From Tissierella pigra (lineage in GTDB: Bacteria; Bacillota; Clostridia; Tissierellales; Tissierellaceae): DNA of 64,000 nucleotides. The notes under the pieces were generated by a model that was not told where the DNA came from, searched no databases, and was given only the letters and a program-made list of their open reading frames with translations. This document shows, piece after piece, positions 34,747 to 43,027 of the stretch (its first letter is position 1; each line of letters opens with the position of its first letter). The translations under genes were made by a program, and so were the position numbers. The stretch lies in contig NZ_VUNQ01000015.1 in the NCBI RefSeq assembly GCF_009695605.1, positions 18,046 to 82,045 of the forward strand. The letters are read 5' to 3'.

Positions 34747-35319
34747 TTAATAGCATTTTTTCTTATTTATTTCATCCTGTACTATCATCAATACTTCACC
34801 AAATCTTTGAAAATGTACTATTTCCCTTTCCCTTAAAAATCTTAAAGTATCTGTTACTCCTGGGTCATCACTTACACGAATTAACCATTCATAGGTAGCC
34901 CTTGCTTTTTCCTCCGCTGCCATATCTTCATGTAAATCTGCTATTGGATCATCTTTTGACCCAATATATGAAGCTGTCCAAGCTTCTCCTGCTGCACTAT
35001 GGGGAAAAGGACTTTTTCCATGATTTACATAATGTGCTTCAAAAGGGGTACCCTTTATTTGATCTACTGTTGCATCTTTTACTAGTTTCCATACCAATGT
35101 TCCAATCATTTCCCAATGGGCTAATTCTTCTGTGCCTATATCCGTAAGTATTGCCTTACCTTGATTAGTGGGCATAGTCCATCTTTGTGTCAAATATCTT
35201 ACTCCTGCTGACAATTCTCCATCAGCTCCTCCAAATTGTTCTATTATCATGGCTGCTAATGTAGGATTAGTTGTGTCTACCCTCACTGGGTACTGTAATT
35301 TTTTTTCATAAAACCACAT
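34747..35319 (-). CDS. cotJC: Spore coat protein CotJC (manganese catalase family)
   Basis: 190 aa catalase-like protein with four-helix-bundle ligands (GTEELAHWEM near 66, HEDMAAEEKAR, EREIVHFQRFGE). It starts MWFYEKKLQYPVRV, characteristic of CotJC. A spore coat component and the last gene of cotJA-cotJB-cotJC; 11 bases separate it from cotJB. Probably expressed in the mother cell during sporulation. Confidence 0.94.
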   Translation of the reverse strand: MWFYEKKLQYPVRVDTTNPTLAAMIIEQFGGADGELSAGVRYLTQRWTMPTNQGKAILTDIGTEELAHWEMIGTLVWKLVKDATVDQIKGTPFEAHYVNHGKSPFPHSAAGEAWTASYIGSKDDPIADLHEDMAAEEKARATYEWLIRVSDDPGVTDTLRFLREREIVHFQRFGEVLMIVQDEINKKKCY

Positions 35320-35330
35320 ATTGATCCCCC

Positions 35331-35591
35331 CTAAAAATTAGTAAAATTTATTTCCCAAGGCCAAGGTCCATCAATATATGCCCAAGGATACCTGCTCATA
35401 TCTCTATTTGTTAGAGGACCATATCTTGCCTGATACATATTTTTTAATTCAAAATATCTTTGAGATGCGTTATTATGAAGCCTTAAAGCTTTTTCGTCAT
35501 TTGGATGGGTGTCTAAATATAAAGATGTTTCATCTATTACAAAAGATACTTCCATTATTTCTAATAATAAATCCATTTGTGCCCTATCCAT
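35331..35591 (-). CDS. cotJB: Spore coat protein CotJB
   Basis: 86 aa with the family pattern LLEIMEVSFVIDETSLYLDTHPNDEKAL and a C-terminal W-rich stretch (YPWAYIDGPWPWE). Small coat protein needed with CotJA and CotJC for assembly. It overlaps the cotJA end by 8 bases; ggaggaag lies before the ATG. Confidence 0.92.
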   Translation of the reverse strand: MDRAQMDLLLEIMEVSFVIDETSLYLDTHPNDEKALRLHNNASQRYFELKNMYQARYGPLTNRDMSRYPWAYIDGPWPWEINFTNF

Positions 35592-35784
35592 AGTATCTTC
35601 CTCCTCTTTCTCTATCTCCCATTCCTGTTGTAAAATCAGGCTTAATTAACTCTGGAAATAGAGTACCATTTTTTAAAGCTTCTCTTGGACTAAATACTTC
35701 ATTCATTATTTGCATAGGAACACAAGCTCTTGCTAATCCACCTGGACAACATGGTTCATTGTCTATATTATACTCTCTGTTCAT
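35584..35784 (-). CDS. cotJA: Spore coat protein CotJA
   Basis: 66 aa with two Cys early (EPCCPGGLARACVP) and the segment QIMNEVFSPREALKNGTLFPEL, recognisable as a spore coat-associated CotJA protein, which often carries this motif. First gene of the operon, preceded by ggggggaaag. The C-terminus is Gly/Arg-rich (GDRERGGRYYG). Confidence 0.9.
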   Translation of the reverse strand: MNREYNIDNEPCCPGGLARACVPMQIMNEVFSPREALKNGTLFPELIKPDFTTGMGDRERGGRYYG

Positions 35785-35880
35785 TTCTTTCCCCCCTAAA
35801 AGTTTGTACAGTACATCTTACGCAAAAGAAATCAAAGAGTTACAAGTAAAAGTTTTAAAATTAATTTATTAAATAAAAAA

Positions 35881-35900
35881 ATAATCCCTAAAGGGATTAT
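35881..35900 (-). terminator. Terminator of the Na+-pump pair
   Basis: Hairpin ataatccct / agggattat that includes the stop codon of the small gene at 35897-36010 and is followed by T-rich sequence on the minus strand. Confidence 0.75.
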
Positions 35901-36010
35901 TTTTCTGGAAATACTTTAACCAAGATTCTTATAACGAAATAAAATAATATCAGTACAAAAAATGTAGTACCCATTCCATAGATTAATAGTTTCAATAATA
36001 TATTGTCCAT
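35897..36010 (-). CDS. Minimal gamma-like subunit of Na+-pump decarboxylase
   Basis: 37 residues, too short for ordinary gene callers, with ggaggaat before the ATG. One membrane helix spans about residues 5-30 (LLIYGMGTTFFVLILFYFV), ending in a basic tail KVFPEK. OadG-type gamma subunits of sodium-pump decarboxylases start with such a helix and are normally 60-100 aa; this one stops right after it. It begins 10 bases downstream of the beta subunit gene. Identity rests on context and helix, not on a clear motif. Confidence 0.6.
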   Translation of the reverse strand: MDNILLKLLIYGMGTTFFVLILFYFVIRILVKVFPEK

Positions 36011-36020
36011 ACTATTCCTC

Positions 36021-37133
36021 CTAAGATAACAATATCAATACAATACTACCTGCTATAATTGAACCTATTTGTCCAGCCACATTGGCTGATACTGCTTGCA
36101 TTAGAACAAAGTTCATAGGATCTTCTTCTTTAGCTAACTTTTGTATTACCCTAGCAGACATTGGAAATGCAGAAATACCCGCAGCTCCAACCATAGGGTT
36201 GTACTTTTTCTTCACAAATAAATTTAAAAACTTAGCAAATAATACTCCACCTGCTGTATCAAATATAAATGCAACTAATCCAAGTCCCATTATCTTTAAA
36301 GTATCTACATTAAGAAATGCTTCTGCCGTCATTGTAGAACCAATAGTTATACCTAATAATAAAGTGACTAAATTAGCTAATTCATTTTGAGCCGATTGTG
36401 ACAATCTCTCTAATACTCCTGATTCCCTAATAAGATTTCCAAACATTAAAAATCCTATTAAAGTAACAGATATAGGTGCGATAATACCTGCTACTATAGT
36501 AACTGCTATTGGAAATATTATCTTTACAGTCTTAGAAATTTTAACTTCTTTATATTCCATCCTTATTTTTCTTTCATCTTTAGTAGTTAGAAGTTTTATG
36601 ACTACTGGTTGAATCATAGGTACTAAAGACATATAGGAATATGCCGCTACAGAAATTGGTCCAAGCAAATGTTTGGCAAACCTTGTAGCTACAAATATAG
36701 ACGTTGGTCCATCTGCGGCTCCTATAATACCTATGGATGCTGCTTCTTTAATATCAAAACCGAACTTGTTTGCAAGTATTATAGTCATAAAAATTCCAAA
36801 TTGTGCAGCTGCACCAAAAAATAGCATAGATGGCATCTGAAGTAGTGGTGAAAAATCTATCATTGCTCCTACAGCTATAAAAATTAAAGCTGGAAATAAT
36901 TCATTTAAAATACCTGCATTTTTAAGTATTCCTAAAATTCCTTCATCACTGGCTATTCCAGGAATACCTGCAACAACAGGCAGATTTGTAAGTATTGCCC
37001 CAAACCCTATTGGCAATAACAACATCGGTTCATAATCCTTTTTAATTGCTAAATAAATAAGTACGCCACCAACTAAAAACATAAGCACCTGATTAAATTG
37101 AAGACTTTTAATACCTACTAATAATTCTTCCAA
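36021..37133 (-). CDS. Sodium ion-translocating decarboxylase beta subunit
   Basis: 370 aa polytopic membrane protein of the OadB/GcdB/MmdB family. It has LLLPIGFGAILTNLPV, IGAADGPTSIFVATRFA (the conserved Asp-containing sodium site) and MVGAAGISAFPMSARVIQK. It couples biotin decarboxylation to Na+ export. No alpha (carboxyltransferase) or biotin-carrier gene is adjacent, so the decarboxylated substrate cannot be told from this window. Confidence 0.9.
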   Translation of the reverse strand: MEELLVGIKSLQFNQVLMFLVGGVLIYLAIKKDYEPMLLLPIGFGAILTNLPVVAGIPGIASDEGILGILKNAGILNELFPALIFIAVGAMIDFSPLLQMPSMLFFGAAAQFGIFMTIILANKFGFDIKEAASIGIIGAADGPTSIFVATRFAKHLLGPISVAAYSYMSLVPMIQPVVIKLLTTKDERKIRMEYKEVKISKTVKIIFPIAVTIVAGIIAPISVTLIGFLMFGNLIRESGVLERLSQSAQNELANLVTLLLGITIGSTMTAEAFLNVDTLKIMGLGLVAFIFDTAGGVLFAKFLNLFVKKKYNPMVGAAGISAFPMSARVIQKLAKEEDPMNFVLMQAVSANVAGQIGSIIAGSIVLILLS

Positions 37134-37418
37134 ATTTATTCCTCCTATTCTATAAATCTAAACAGCTTATTATATCATATACTTATAGAATTTGAAATCA
37201 TAAGAATATCTACTTAAATTAAACACTACATTTATAATATAGGAGATATTTTATCTAATATAAAAGAAAAATCTCTTTTAAAAATTTGATGTTTATGGTA
37301 AAACTGGAAAACAGCTTCAGTATTGGTTAATACTACATGATTATTAAATTATTTTCTACACATAATACTACTACACCAAAGTTTTACAAAATTAATTATT
37401 TGAAAGGAGAAATTTAAA

Positions 37419-37640
37419 ATGACTACAAATAACAATAACAGTAACAAAATTCTTGTTCCAGAAGCACGTCAAGCTCTTAACCAAATGAAATTAGAAATAG
37501 CTTCTGAATTAGGTATGGCAAACTATGATTCAATGGATAAAGGTAATCTTCCATCAAGACAAAATGGTTATGTTGGTGGATATATGACTAAAAACTTAGT
37601 TAGAATGGCTCAACAAAACATGGGTGGAACTATAAAATAG
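37419..37640 (+). CDS. Alpha/beta-type small acid-soluble spore protein
   Basis: 73 aa DNA-coating spore protein with the two family signatures: LNQMKLEIASELG (including the GPR protease site region KLEIASE) and GNLPSRQNGYVGGYMTKNLVRMAQ. It starts with an Asn-rich tail. aaaggagaaat precedes the ATG. Shows that the host forms endospores. A forespore SigG promoter is expected upstream (37250-37400) but I cannot define it with confidence. Confidence 0.96.
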   Translation: MTTNNNNSNKILVPEARQALNQMKLEIASELGMANYDSMDKGNLPSRQNGYVGGYMTKNLVRMAQQNMGGTIK

Positions 37641-37653
37641 TATATCCATAAAT

Positions 37654-37685
37654 AAAAAAAGATAGACTTAAGTCTATCTTTTTTT
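37654..37685. terminator. Bidirectional terminator
   Basis: Stem aaaaaaagatagactt and its complement between SASP and ferritin genes, with A/T runs on both sides. Confidence 0.85.
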
Positions 37686-37692
37686 ATTTATA

Positions 37693-38178
37693 TTATCTTG
37701 CTCCTAGTTCTTTATCTAATAAATATAATCCTTGGAAATTATCTTTAATGCCTTCTAATTTAAATATTATATCTTTCATGCTATTTTCTTCTTCTAATTG
37801 TTCTTCAACAAACCATTGTAAAAATTGGATAGTTGGATATGATTTCTCTTCTTCTGCTATTTCTATTAATTTATTAATTCTAGATGTAACTAATTTCTCA
37901 TGCTCAAGTGCTGCTTCAAATACTGCTAAAAATGAATTATAGTCATTTTCAGGTTGATTCATAGCCTGAGTCCTTACTCTACCATCCATATCATAAATAA
38001 AATCATAGAATTTCATAGCATGTTCGTATTCTTCTTTAGCTTGCTCTATTAGAAAATGAGCAAATCCATTCATATTTTTATCAGAACAATATGACGCCAT
38101 TCCCATATAATAGTATCCTGATAATAATTCAAAATTAAATTGATCATTAAGTGCATCTAATAATTTTTCTGTTGCCAT
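37693..38178 (-). CDS. Non-heme ferritin
   Basis: 161 aa from the ATG at 38178 (GGGGGT upstream). Ferroxidase ligands are seen in LLSGYYYMGMASY, KEEYEHAMKF and VEEQLEEENSM. Stores iron in a 24-mer cage and complements the nearby rubrerythrin in oxygen defence. Confidence 0.93.
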   Translation of the reverse strand: MATEKLLDALNDQFNFELLSGYYYMGMASYCSDKNMNGFAHFLIEQAKEEYEHAMKFYDFIYDMDGRVRTQAMNQPENDYNSFLAVFEAALEHEKLVTSRINKLIEIAEEEKSYPTIQFLQWFVEEQLEEENSMKDIIFKLEGIKDNFQGLYLLDKELGAR

Positions 38179-38268
38179 AATATATACCCCCATTATTTAT
38201 ATTCATCTTTTTTATATTTCCTTACGTCTCTATAATACCCCTGTTACTTATGATTAATCATAAATTTA

Positions 38269-38988
38269 CTATTCCATAATAATAATATCTAAAGCATTAT
38301 ATATTTTTTGATTTATTTTATCTGTTAATTCAATATTGTTTTCCTTTAAATATTTAATTAAAGATGATTTCATACCTTCTCCATATATTCCATCTAATTC
38401 ACCTTCATAGTATCCTTTTTGCATTAATCTTTTTTGTACCTCCAATACATCTGCTCCTCTATCTCCAGGTCTTAAATCTCTAAATCCTTGACCTAAAGGT
38501 CCATATAAACCGTTAGTTATGATAACTATAGTATTATGATTAACCATAGAGTAAAGCTCCTCTACATCTTTATTTCTCATTCTAATACATCCTGCTGACA
38601 GGTTTCCTCCTATGGAACCTGGCTTATTAGTTCCATGAATTCCATATTTACCCCAAGGTACATTAAGTCCCATCCACCTAGTTCCAAAACCTTCTCCCCA
38701 TTTTCCCTTCTCTATAATTTGAAACACTCCTAAGGGAGTAGGTGAACTTGGTTTTCCTGTAGCTATTGGATATGTCTTTACTATATTTTCATTTTCCCTA
38801 TCTACTAATTTTAATTGTTTTGTATCAACTTCAATTAATATAGTATACTTTTGTTCTTTATTTCTTAAATAAACGTCTTCTGAATTAATCTTTTTCATAA
38901 ACGAATATCTATGTATGGAGTTTCCTAGAATTAAAAAAACAACAACCAATAATATTATTAGAATAAACATTTTCCCTTCTTTATTCAC
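38269..38988 (-). CDS. L,D-transpeptidase with peptidoglycan-binding domain
   Basis: 239 aa from a GTG at 38988, preceded by GGGAGGG. An N-terminal membrane anchor (about residues 7-23) is followed by a YkuD domain with catalytic GIHGTN and SAGCIRMRN, and then a C-terminal peptidoglycan-binding repeat (LRPGDRGADVLEVQKRL ... GIYGEG). It forms 3-3 cross-links or attaches wall ligands outside the membrane. Confidence 0.92.
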   Translation of the reverse strand: MNKEGKMFILIILLVVVFLILGNSIHRYSFMKKINSEDVYLRNKEQKYTILIEVDTKQLKLVDRENENIVKTYPIATGKPSSPTPLGVFQIIEKGKWGEGFGTRWMGLNVPWGKYGIHGTNKPGSIGGNLSAGCIRMRNKDVEELYSMVNHNTIVIITNGLYGPLGQGFRDLRPGDRGADVLEVQKRLMQKGYYEGELDGIYGEGMKSSLIKYLKENNIELTDKINQKIYNALDIIIME

Positions 38989-39014
38989 TAATATCCCTCC
39001 CCATACATTAATAT

Positions 39015-39067
39015 GCAACCATTTTATAAATTAAACTTATAATCATCTTAATTTATAAAATGGTTGC
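39015..39067 (-). terminator. Terminator after DUF4230 gene
   Basis: Long stem gcaaccattttataaatta with its complement (39049-39067) and a loop of about 15 bases, located between two minus-strand genes. Confidence 0.65.
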
Positions 39068-39083
39068 TTCTATGGGAAGTTCT

Positions 39084-39677
39084 CTATTTAAATCTAATTG
39101 TTATATTTTTAAAACCCATTCCTTCTAATAGATATTTTAGAATTTCACTGCCATTTTTTTCTGCATCATTTAAAAGACCTTTATCTACTGCTTCCTTTTC
39201 CATTTTATCTTTTTCTTCTATTAAAACTACATAAAGATCTTTAAAGCTTAGCTTGTTAAATATAGATTCTTTTTCATCAAAAAAATAAACCTCTTCTTCA
39301 GGAATTACATTTTCAAATATTTCTGCATTTTCCATTATTATCTCTACTGAATTTTTATCCTTTACTTTTACCTCTATGGTATCTAAATTTATTCCAGCTT
39401 TAATATATCCACTATATTTTAAAATAAATCTTTTATTAGTAAAGGGAAGATTTATCCCACTTAATTGCATCTTATCTTCATATTCCACTACATTTGTATA
39501 ACTATATTTTACAGTTGATAATTCCATTAACTTGGTAACTTGTTCTTCTACTTTATTAGATAATAAATTGGTTTTTCTTTGTACAGAAATCTTAGCATAT
39601 CCTATTGTGCCTAGAATGAAAATTACCACAATAGCAATTAATAGTAACTTTCCTTTAATTCCTTCAAAATATTTCAT
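39084..39677 (-). CDS. DUF4230 family membrane-anchored protein
   Basis: 197 aa: a short cytoplasmic start, one membrane helix (about 10-27), then an extracellular domain with the DUF4230 pattern (VTKLMELSTVKYSYTNVV, KRFILKYSGYIKAGINL, VEIIMENAEIFENVI, and a C-terminal EKNGSEILKYLLEGMGF). Function unknown; the family is widespread in Firmicutes. Confidence 0.8.
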   Translation of the reverse strand: MKYFEGIKGKLLLIAIVVIFILGTIGYAKISVQRKTNLLSNKVEEQVTKLMELSTVKYSYTNVVEYEDKMQLSGINLPFTNKRFILKYSGYIKAGINLDTIEVKVKDKNSVEIIMENAEIFENVIPEEEVYFFDEKESIFNKLSFKDLYVVLIEEKDKMEKEAVDKGLLNDAEKNGSEILKYLLEGMGFKNITIRFK

Positions 39678-39699
39678 ATATTCACCTCTTTAAGCTATT

Positions 39700-39984
39700 C
39701 TATAAATCTGGATTATAGTATTGATAAACACTATATATTGAAATATTCTCACTGCATAGGAGTTTAATTATAGCAGGAATTTGTTGCGTAGTAATATTTA
39801 ACTCAATTCCATTATATTTTAAAACTATATCGTTTAAATCCACTTTACCCAAATTATGTATAGTATCTATGATTTTATTTTCTATTATAACATCATTTTT
39901 ATTACCTAATAAAAAAAATATTTTTCTCCTTTCCTCTGTATAATCCTCTGGACTTAATCTGCTAATTAACATGATTTTATTCAT
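39700..39984 (-). CDS. Small hypothetical protein (ACT-like size)
   Basis: 94 aa. Two predicted alpha/beta units: a beta strand (KIMLISRL), a helix, a later IELNITTQQIPAIIKLL helix and a final strand SIYSVYQYY. The pattern could fit a small alpha-beta sandwich, but I recognise no motif. It ends 23 bp upstream of the DUF4230 gene and is probably co-transcribed with it. Confidence 0.6.
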   Translation of the reverse strand: MNKIMLISRLSPEDYTEERRKIFFLLGNKNDVIIENKIIDTIHNLGKVDLNDIVLKYNGIELNITTQQIPAIIKLLCSENISIYSVYQYYNPDL

Positions 39985-40264
39985 TTAAAAGACTCCTTTT
40001 TAATTTTATGAGATTTTTCTTCTCAAAATTTACAATCATCCTTTATCCTATTACCCAATATTTTTTAAACAAAACCCATTTATAAATATTATTTTATTAT
40101 TAATTTTATTTATACTGATTATAATAACTTCACAATTTTTTAAAACTGTGCCAAATTAGATAATACAATGATTTACATATATTATGTTATAAGATTAATC
40201 CATATATGATATAATTATTAATCAAATAACCTTCCTATTATTAAGATTTAGAAAGGAGCTTATG

Positions 40265-40945
40265 ATGGAAAAACATTTAGATAGTTTAAGTAAATCTATA
40301 CTTTTCAAAAATGTAGAAATAGAAAAAATAAAGTCTTTAATTTCTTCTGTATCCTATAATATAAGTGATTATGGAAAAGATGATATAATCGCAATTGAGG
40401 ATGATGATTGTAATAGTTTAGGTATAATACTTAGTGGTACAGTAGAAATTCAGAAACCTTTTCCCTCTGGAAAAGTTGTTACAATAAGTAATTTTCAAGC
40501 TGGGAATGTCTTTGGTGAAGCTTTAGTATTTTCAGGTAAACATAAATACCCTGCAACAATAGTTTCATCCAGTAATTCAAAAATAATGTATATATCTAAA
40601 GATGATATAATTAAGTTAATGACTAAGAATGACAAGGTTTTAAATAATTTTGTATCAGTTTTATCCAACCGTATACTAATGTTAAATGATAGAATTACAA
40701 ATCTTTCTTATGATAGTGTTAGAAAGAAAATAGCAAATATTATTTTAATTGAATATGAGAAACAAAATAGTAAACTGCTAACTCTTCCATTTTGCAGAAA
40801 AAAAATGGCTGAGTTATTAAATGTTCCAAGACCATCTTTATCTAGAGAGCTGATGAAAATGAAAGAAGATTGTATAATTGACTATTATAAAGATAATTTA
40901 AAGATCATTGACTTAGAATTGCTTGAAGAGTGTTTGCTAAAATAA
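40265..40945 (+). CDS. Crp/Fnr family transcriptional regulator
   Basis: 226 aa. A cyclic-nucleotide-binding-like beta barrel (about 15-130; ILSGTVEIQKPFPSGK, GEALVFSG) is followed by the long dimer helix and a winged HTH (CRKKMAELLNVPRPSLSRELMKM). No N-terminal Fe-S cysteines are visible, so it is not a classic FNR. The second of two adjacent ATGs (40265) has better spacing to AAAGGAG. It lies upstream of the YedE-TusA-DUF3343 genes and is a candidate regulator of them. Confidence 0.9.
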   Translation: MEKHLDSLSKSILFKNVEIEKIKSLISSVSYNISDYGKDDIIAIEDDDCNSLGIILSGTVEIQKPFPSGKVVTISNFQAGNVFGEALVFSGKHKYPATIVSSSNSKIMYISKDDIIKLMTKNDKVLNNFVSVLSNRILMLNDRITNLSYDSVRKKIANIILIEYEKQNSKLLTLPFCRKKMAELLNVPRPSLSRELMKMKEDCIIDYYKDNLKIIDLELLEECLLK

Positions 40946-40975
40946 GTTTTAAATATAACTTCCATTTTATGGATA

Positions 40976-41014
40976 GAAAATATCTATGGCTATAATTAAA
41001 CCATAGATATTTTC
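40976..41014 (+). terminator. Terminator after the Crp-type gene
   Basis: Stem gaaaatatctatgg / ccatagatattttc followed by tatttttata. It separates the regulator from the yedE transcript. Confidence 0.75.
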
Positions 41015-41088
41015 TATTTTTATATTTTAAACTACTCTTATATAATCTAATTAAGTTTGATAATTATTTTTCAAGGGGGTTTTATAAA

Positions 41089-42186
41089 ATGAGTGGTAAA
41101 CGTAAAATGTTTATCTATGGTGGCATTGTAGGACTCATAGGTGCTGTCTTAATGAAATTAGGTAACCCTGGTAATATGGGTATTTGTATCGCCTGCTTTT
41201 GGAGGGATATTGCAGGTGCACTAGGTCTGCATCGTGCTGAGGTAGTTCAGTACATCAGACCTGAGATTATCGGAATAATTTTTGGTTCATTTATTATTTC
41301 TTATATTACAGGAGATTTTAAAGTTAAAGGTGGTTCTTCACCATTAATAAGATTTGTTTTAGGGTTCTTTTTAATGATAGGAGCTCTTGTATTTTTAGGT
41401 TGTCCTCTTCGTATGATTTTACGTTTAGCAAATGGTGACTTAAATGCTTTAGTTGGATTAGTGGGATATGTTGCTGGAATATTTATTGGAGTTCAATTCC
41501 TTAAAAAAGGATATACCCTCGGTAAAAGTATAGACCAGCCAAAGATTGCTGGATTTATTTATCCCATCATAGCTGTTATTTTACTTATTTTCTTAGTCGT
41601 AAGACCTGCTTTTATTTTATTTAGTAGTGAAGGTCCTGGCTCTATGGCGGCACCTATTGCTATAGCTTTAGTATTAGGAGCAGTAGTTGGTATAGCCCTA
41701 CAAAGAAGTAGAATTTGTACAGCAGGCGGATTTAGAGATTTAATATTAATTAAAGACTCTTATTTTTTATGGGGATTAATTGGAATCTTTGTATTTGCTT
41801 TAGCAGGAAATCTTATATTAAACTTTGATAAATTCCACTTAGGATTTATAGAGCAACCAGTAGCTCACACCAATCATCTTTGGAACTTTCTGGGTATGGT
41901 TCTTGTAGGTCTTTGCTCTGTTTTACTTGGTGGATGTCCTATTAGACAAACTATTTTAGCCAGTGAAGGAGATACTGATGCTGGAGTTACAGTTCTAGGT
42001 CTCATAGCTGGTGCCGCCTTTGCTCATAACTTTGGATTAGCTTCTAGTGCTAAGGGTGTTACAGCTAATGGTAAATTTGCTGTTATAATAGGTATACTGT
42101 TTGTTTTAATTATAGCCTATGGAGTTATAGTAGATACTAGAAAATCCAATTCTAAATCTAAGAAGGAGGTTAAGATAAATGGCTAA
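41089..42186 (+). CDS. YedE-like sulfur/selenium transporter
   Basis: 365 aa polytopic membrane protein of the YeeE/YedE family. Conserved cysteines stand in CIACFWRD, FLGCPLRM, RSRICTAGGFRD and GGCPIRQ, in the two-fold repeat pattern of this transporter family. gggggt precedes the ATG. It overlaps the tusA start by 8 bases. With a TusA-like and a DUF3343 protein it forms the cluster linked to selenium or sulfur metabolism in anaerobes. The exact ion cannot be read. Confidence 0.87.
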   Translation: MSGKRKMFIYGGIVGLIGAVLMKLGNPGNMGICIACFWRDIAGALGLHRAEVVQYIRPEIIGIIFGSFIISYITGDFKVKGGSSPLIRFVLGFFLMIGALVFLGCPLRMILRLANGDLNALVGLVGYVAGIFIGVQFLKKGYTLGKSIDQPKIAGFIYPIIAVILLIFLVVRPAFILFSSEGPGSMAAPIAIALVLGAVVGIALQRSRICTAGGFRDLILIKDSYFLWGLIGIFVFALAGNLILNFDKFHLGFIEQPVAHTNHLWNFLGMVLVGLCSVLLGGCPIRQTILASEGDTDAGVTVLGLIAGAAFAHNFGLASSAKGVTANGKFAVIIGILFVLIIAYGVIVDTRKSNSKSKKEVKING

Positions 42187-42391
42187 TATTATTGATGCTA
42201 GAGGTAGATCCTGTCCTGAACCTGTAATTATGACTAAAAATCAAATTGATTCTAGCCCTAATATATCTTTGGAGGTCTTGGTAGACACTCATGTTGCCGT
42301 TGAAAACATTACTAGATTTGCTACTGGTAAAGGATATAATGTAAATGTAGAAGAAAACAATAGAGACTTTAAATTAATTATTAAGAAATAG
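42179..42391 (+). CDS. TusA-like sulfurtransferase
   Basis: 70 aa with the family active site DARGRSCPEPVIMTK (Cys in CPxP, about residue 12). TusA/YedF-type proteins accept persulfide or selenide sulfur on this Cys. It overlaps the yedE 3' end, so it probably receives what YedE imports. Confidence 0.88.
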   Translation: MANIIDARGRSCPEPVIMTKNQIDSSPNISLEVLVDTHVAVENITRFATGKGYNVNVEENNRDFKLIIKK

Positions 42392-42396
42392 GTGAT

Positions 42397-42669
42397 TTGG
42401 TGGAGGAATTTTACTGTGTAGTTACATTTCATGTTACTCAACACGCATTAATCTTTGAAAACTTTATGAAAAAAAACAATATAGATGTAAAATTAATGCC
42501 TGTGCCAAGACAAGTTAGCTCCAGTTGTGGAACTGCTGCAAAAATACCTTGTGACATAGAAGAAGATGTAAAAACATTATGTATTAAAGAAGACATACCT
42601 ATAGATGATTTTCATCATGTAATAAATAAGAAAGGAACGTCTTGGTTTTCTAAATATATAACTAAATAA
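42397..42669 (+). CDS. DUF3343 protein
   Basis: 90 aa (89 if GTG at 42400 is used; both TTG and GTG lie behind AGGTGAT). The DUF3343 pattern is FYCVVTFHVTQHALIFE, MPVPRQVSSSCGTAAKI and a late segment with YITK. The Cys in SSSCG is conserved in the family and often redox-linked. Third gene of the YedE cluster. Confidence 0.8.
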   Translation: MVEEFYCVVTFHVTQHALIFENFMKKNNIDVKLMPVPRQVSSSCGTAAKIPCDIEEDVKTLCIKEDIPIDDFHHVINKKGTSWFSKYITK

Positions 42670-42719
42670 TTAAAAGGAATATAGTGTTAAAACCGCTGTA
42701 TTCCTTTTAATTATTTAGT
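42661..42719 (+). terminator. Terminator of the yedE operon
   Basis: 21-bp perfect stem (42661-42681 with 42699-42719) that starts within the DUF3343 stop region; the right arm ends in tttagtttaac. Confidence 0.75.
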
Positions 42720-42807
42720 TTAACATTTTTTTTAAAAAATACTTGATTTTTCTAAATTTTCGTATATAATAGTATTATTGGCAAATATATGAAAGGAGGT
42801 CGTGAAG

Positions 42808-42885
42808 ATGATAAGAATTAATTATGCAGTTAAAAGAAATGAAAACTTTATAAAAATTTTAGCACGACCTATTAATAAGTTTTAA
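42808..42885 (+). CDS. 25-residue leader peptide of the ABC exporter operon
   Basis: ATG at 42808 has a very strong ribosome site AAAGGAGGTCGTG. The product has 25 residues (MIRINYAVKRNENF ... ARPINKF). The last codons contain cacgacct (42863-42870), exactly complementary to aggtcgtg (42797-42804) in the ribosome site, so the untranslated RNA can fold on itself. It precedes two terminator hairpins and an exporter, as in the B. subtilis bmrB-bmrCD attenuator. Homology to BmrB itself is not evident. Confidence 0.75.
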   Translation: MIRINYAVKRNENFIKILARPINKF

Positions 42886-42906
42886 TTTATCATTGTAAAA
42901 ACTATT

Positions 42907-43011
42907 ACCATAGGTGTGTTAGCCTATGGTTTTTTTATGTCCTTTTATACTAAGATTATGCCGTCTTATATATTTTCAATTAACCATAGGATTATACCCT
43001 ATGGTTTTTTT
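42907..43011 (+). promoter_or_regulatory. Twin attenuator hairpins before the ABC exporter
   Basis: Two intrinsic terminators have the same stem accatagg / cctatggt: 42907-42930 with T run to 42936, and 42983-43005 with T run to 43011. The second ends 17 bases before the exporter ATG. Because the arms are identical, the left arm of one can pair with the right arm of the other, giving mutually exclusive folds. Together with the leader peptide this predicts ribosome-dependent attenuation. Confidence 0.8.
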
Positions 43012-43027
43012 ATTAAGGAGGGAGAAA

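Noticed and set aside
42926..43027. 34-codon N-terminal extension of the first exporter subunit
   Set aside because: It translates the attenuator region; the ATG at 43028 has a strong ribosome site and matches the family start.
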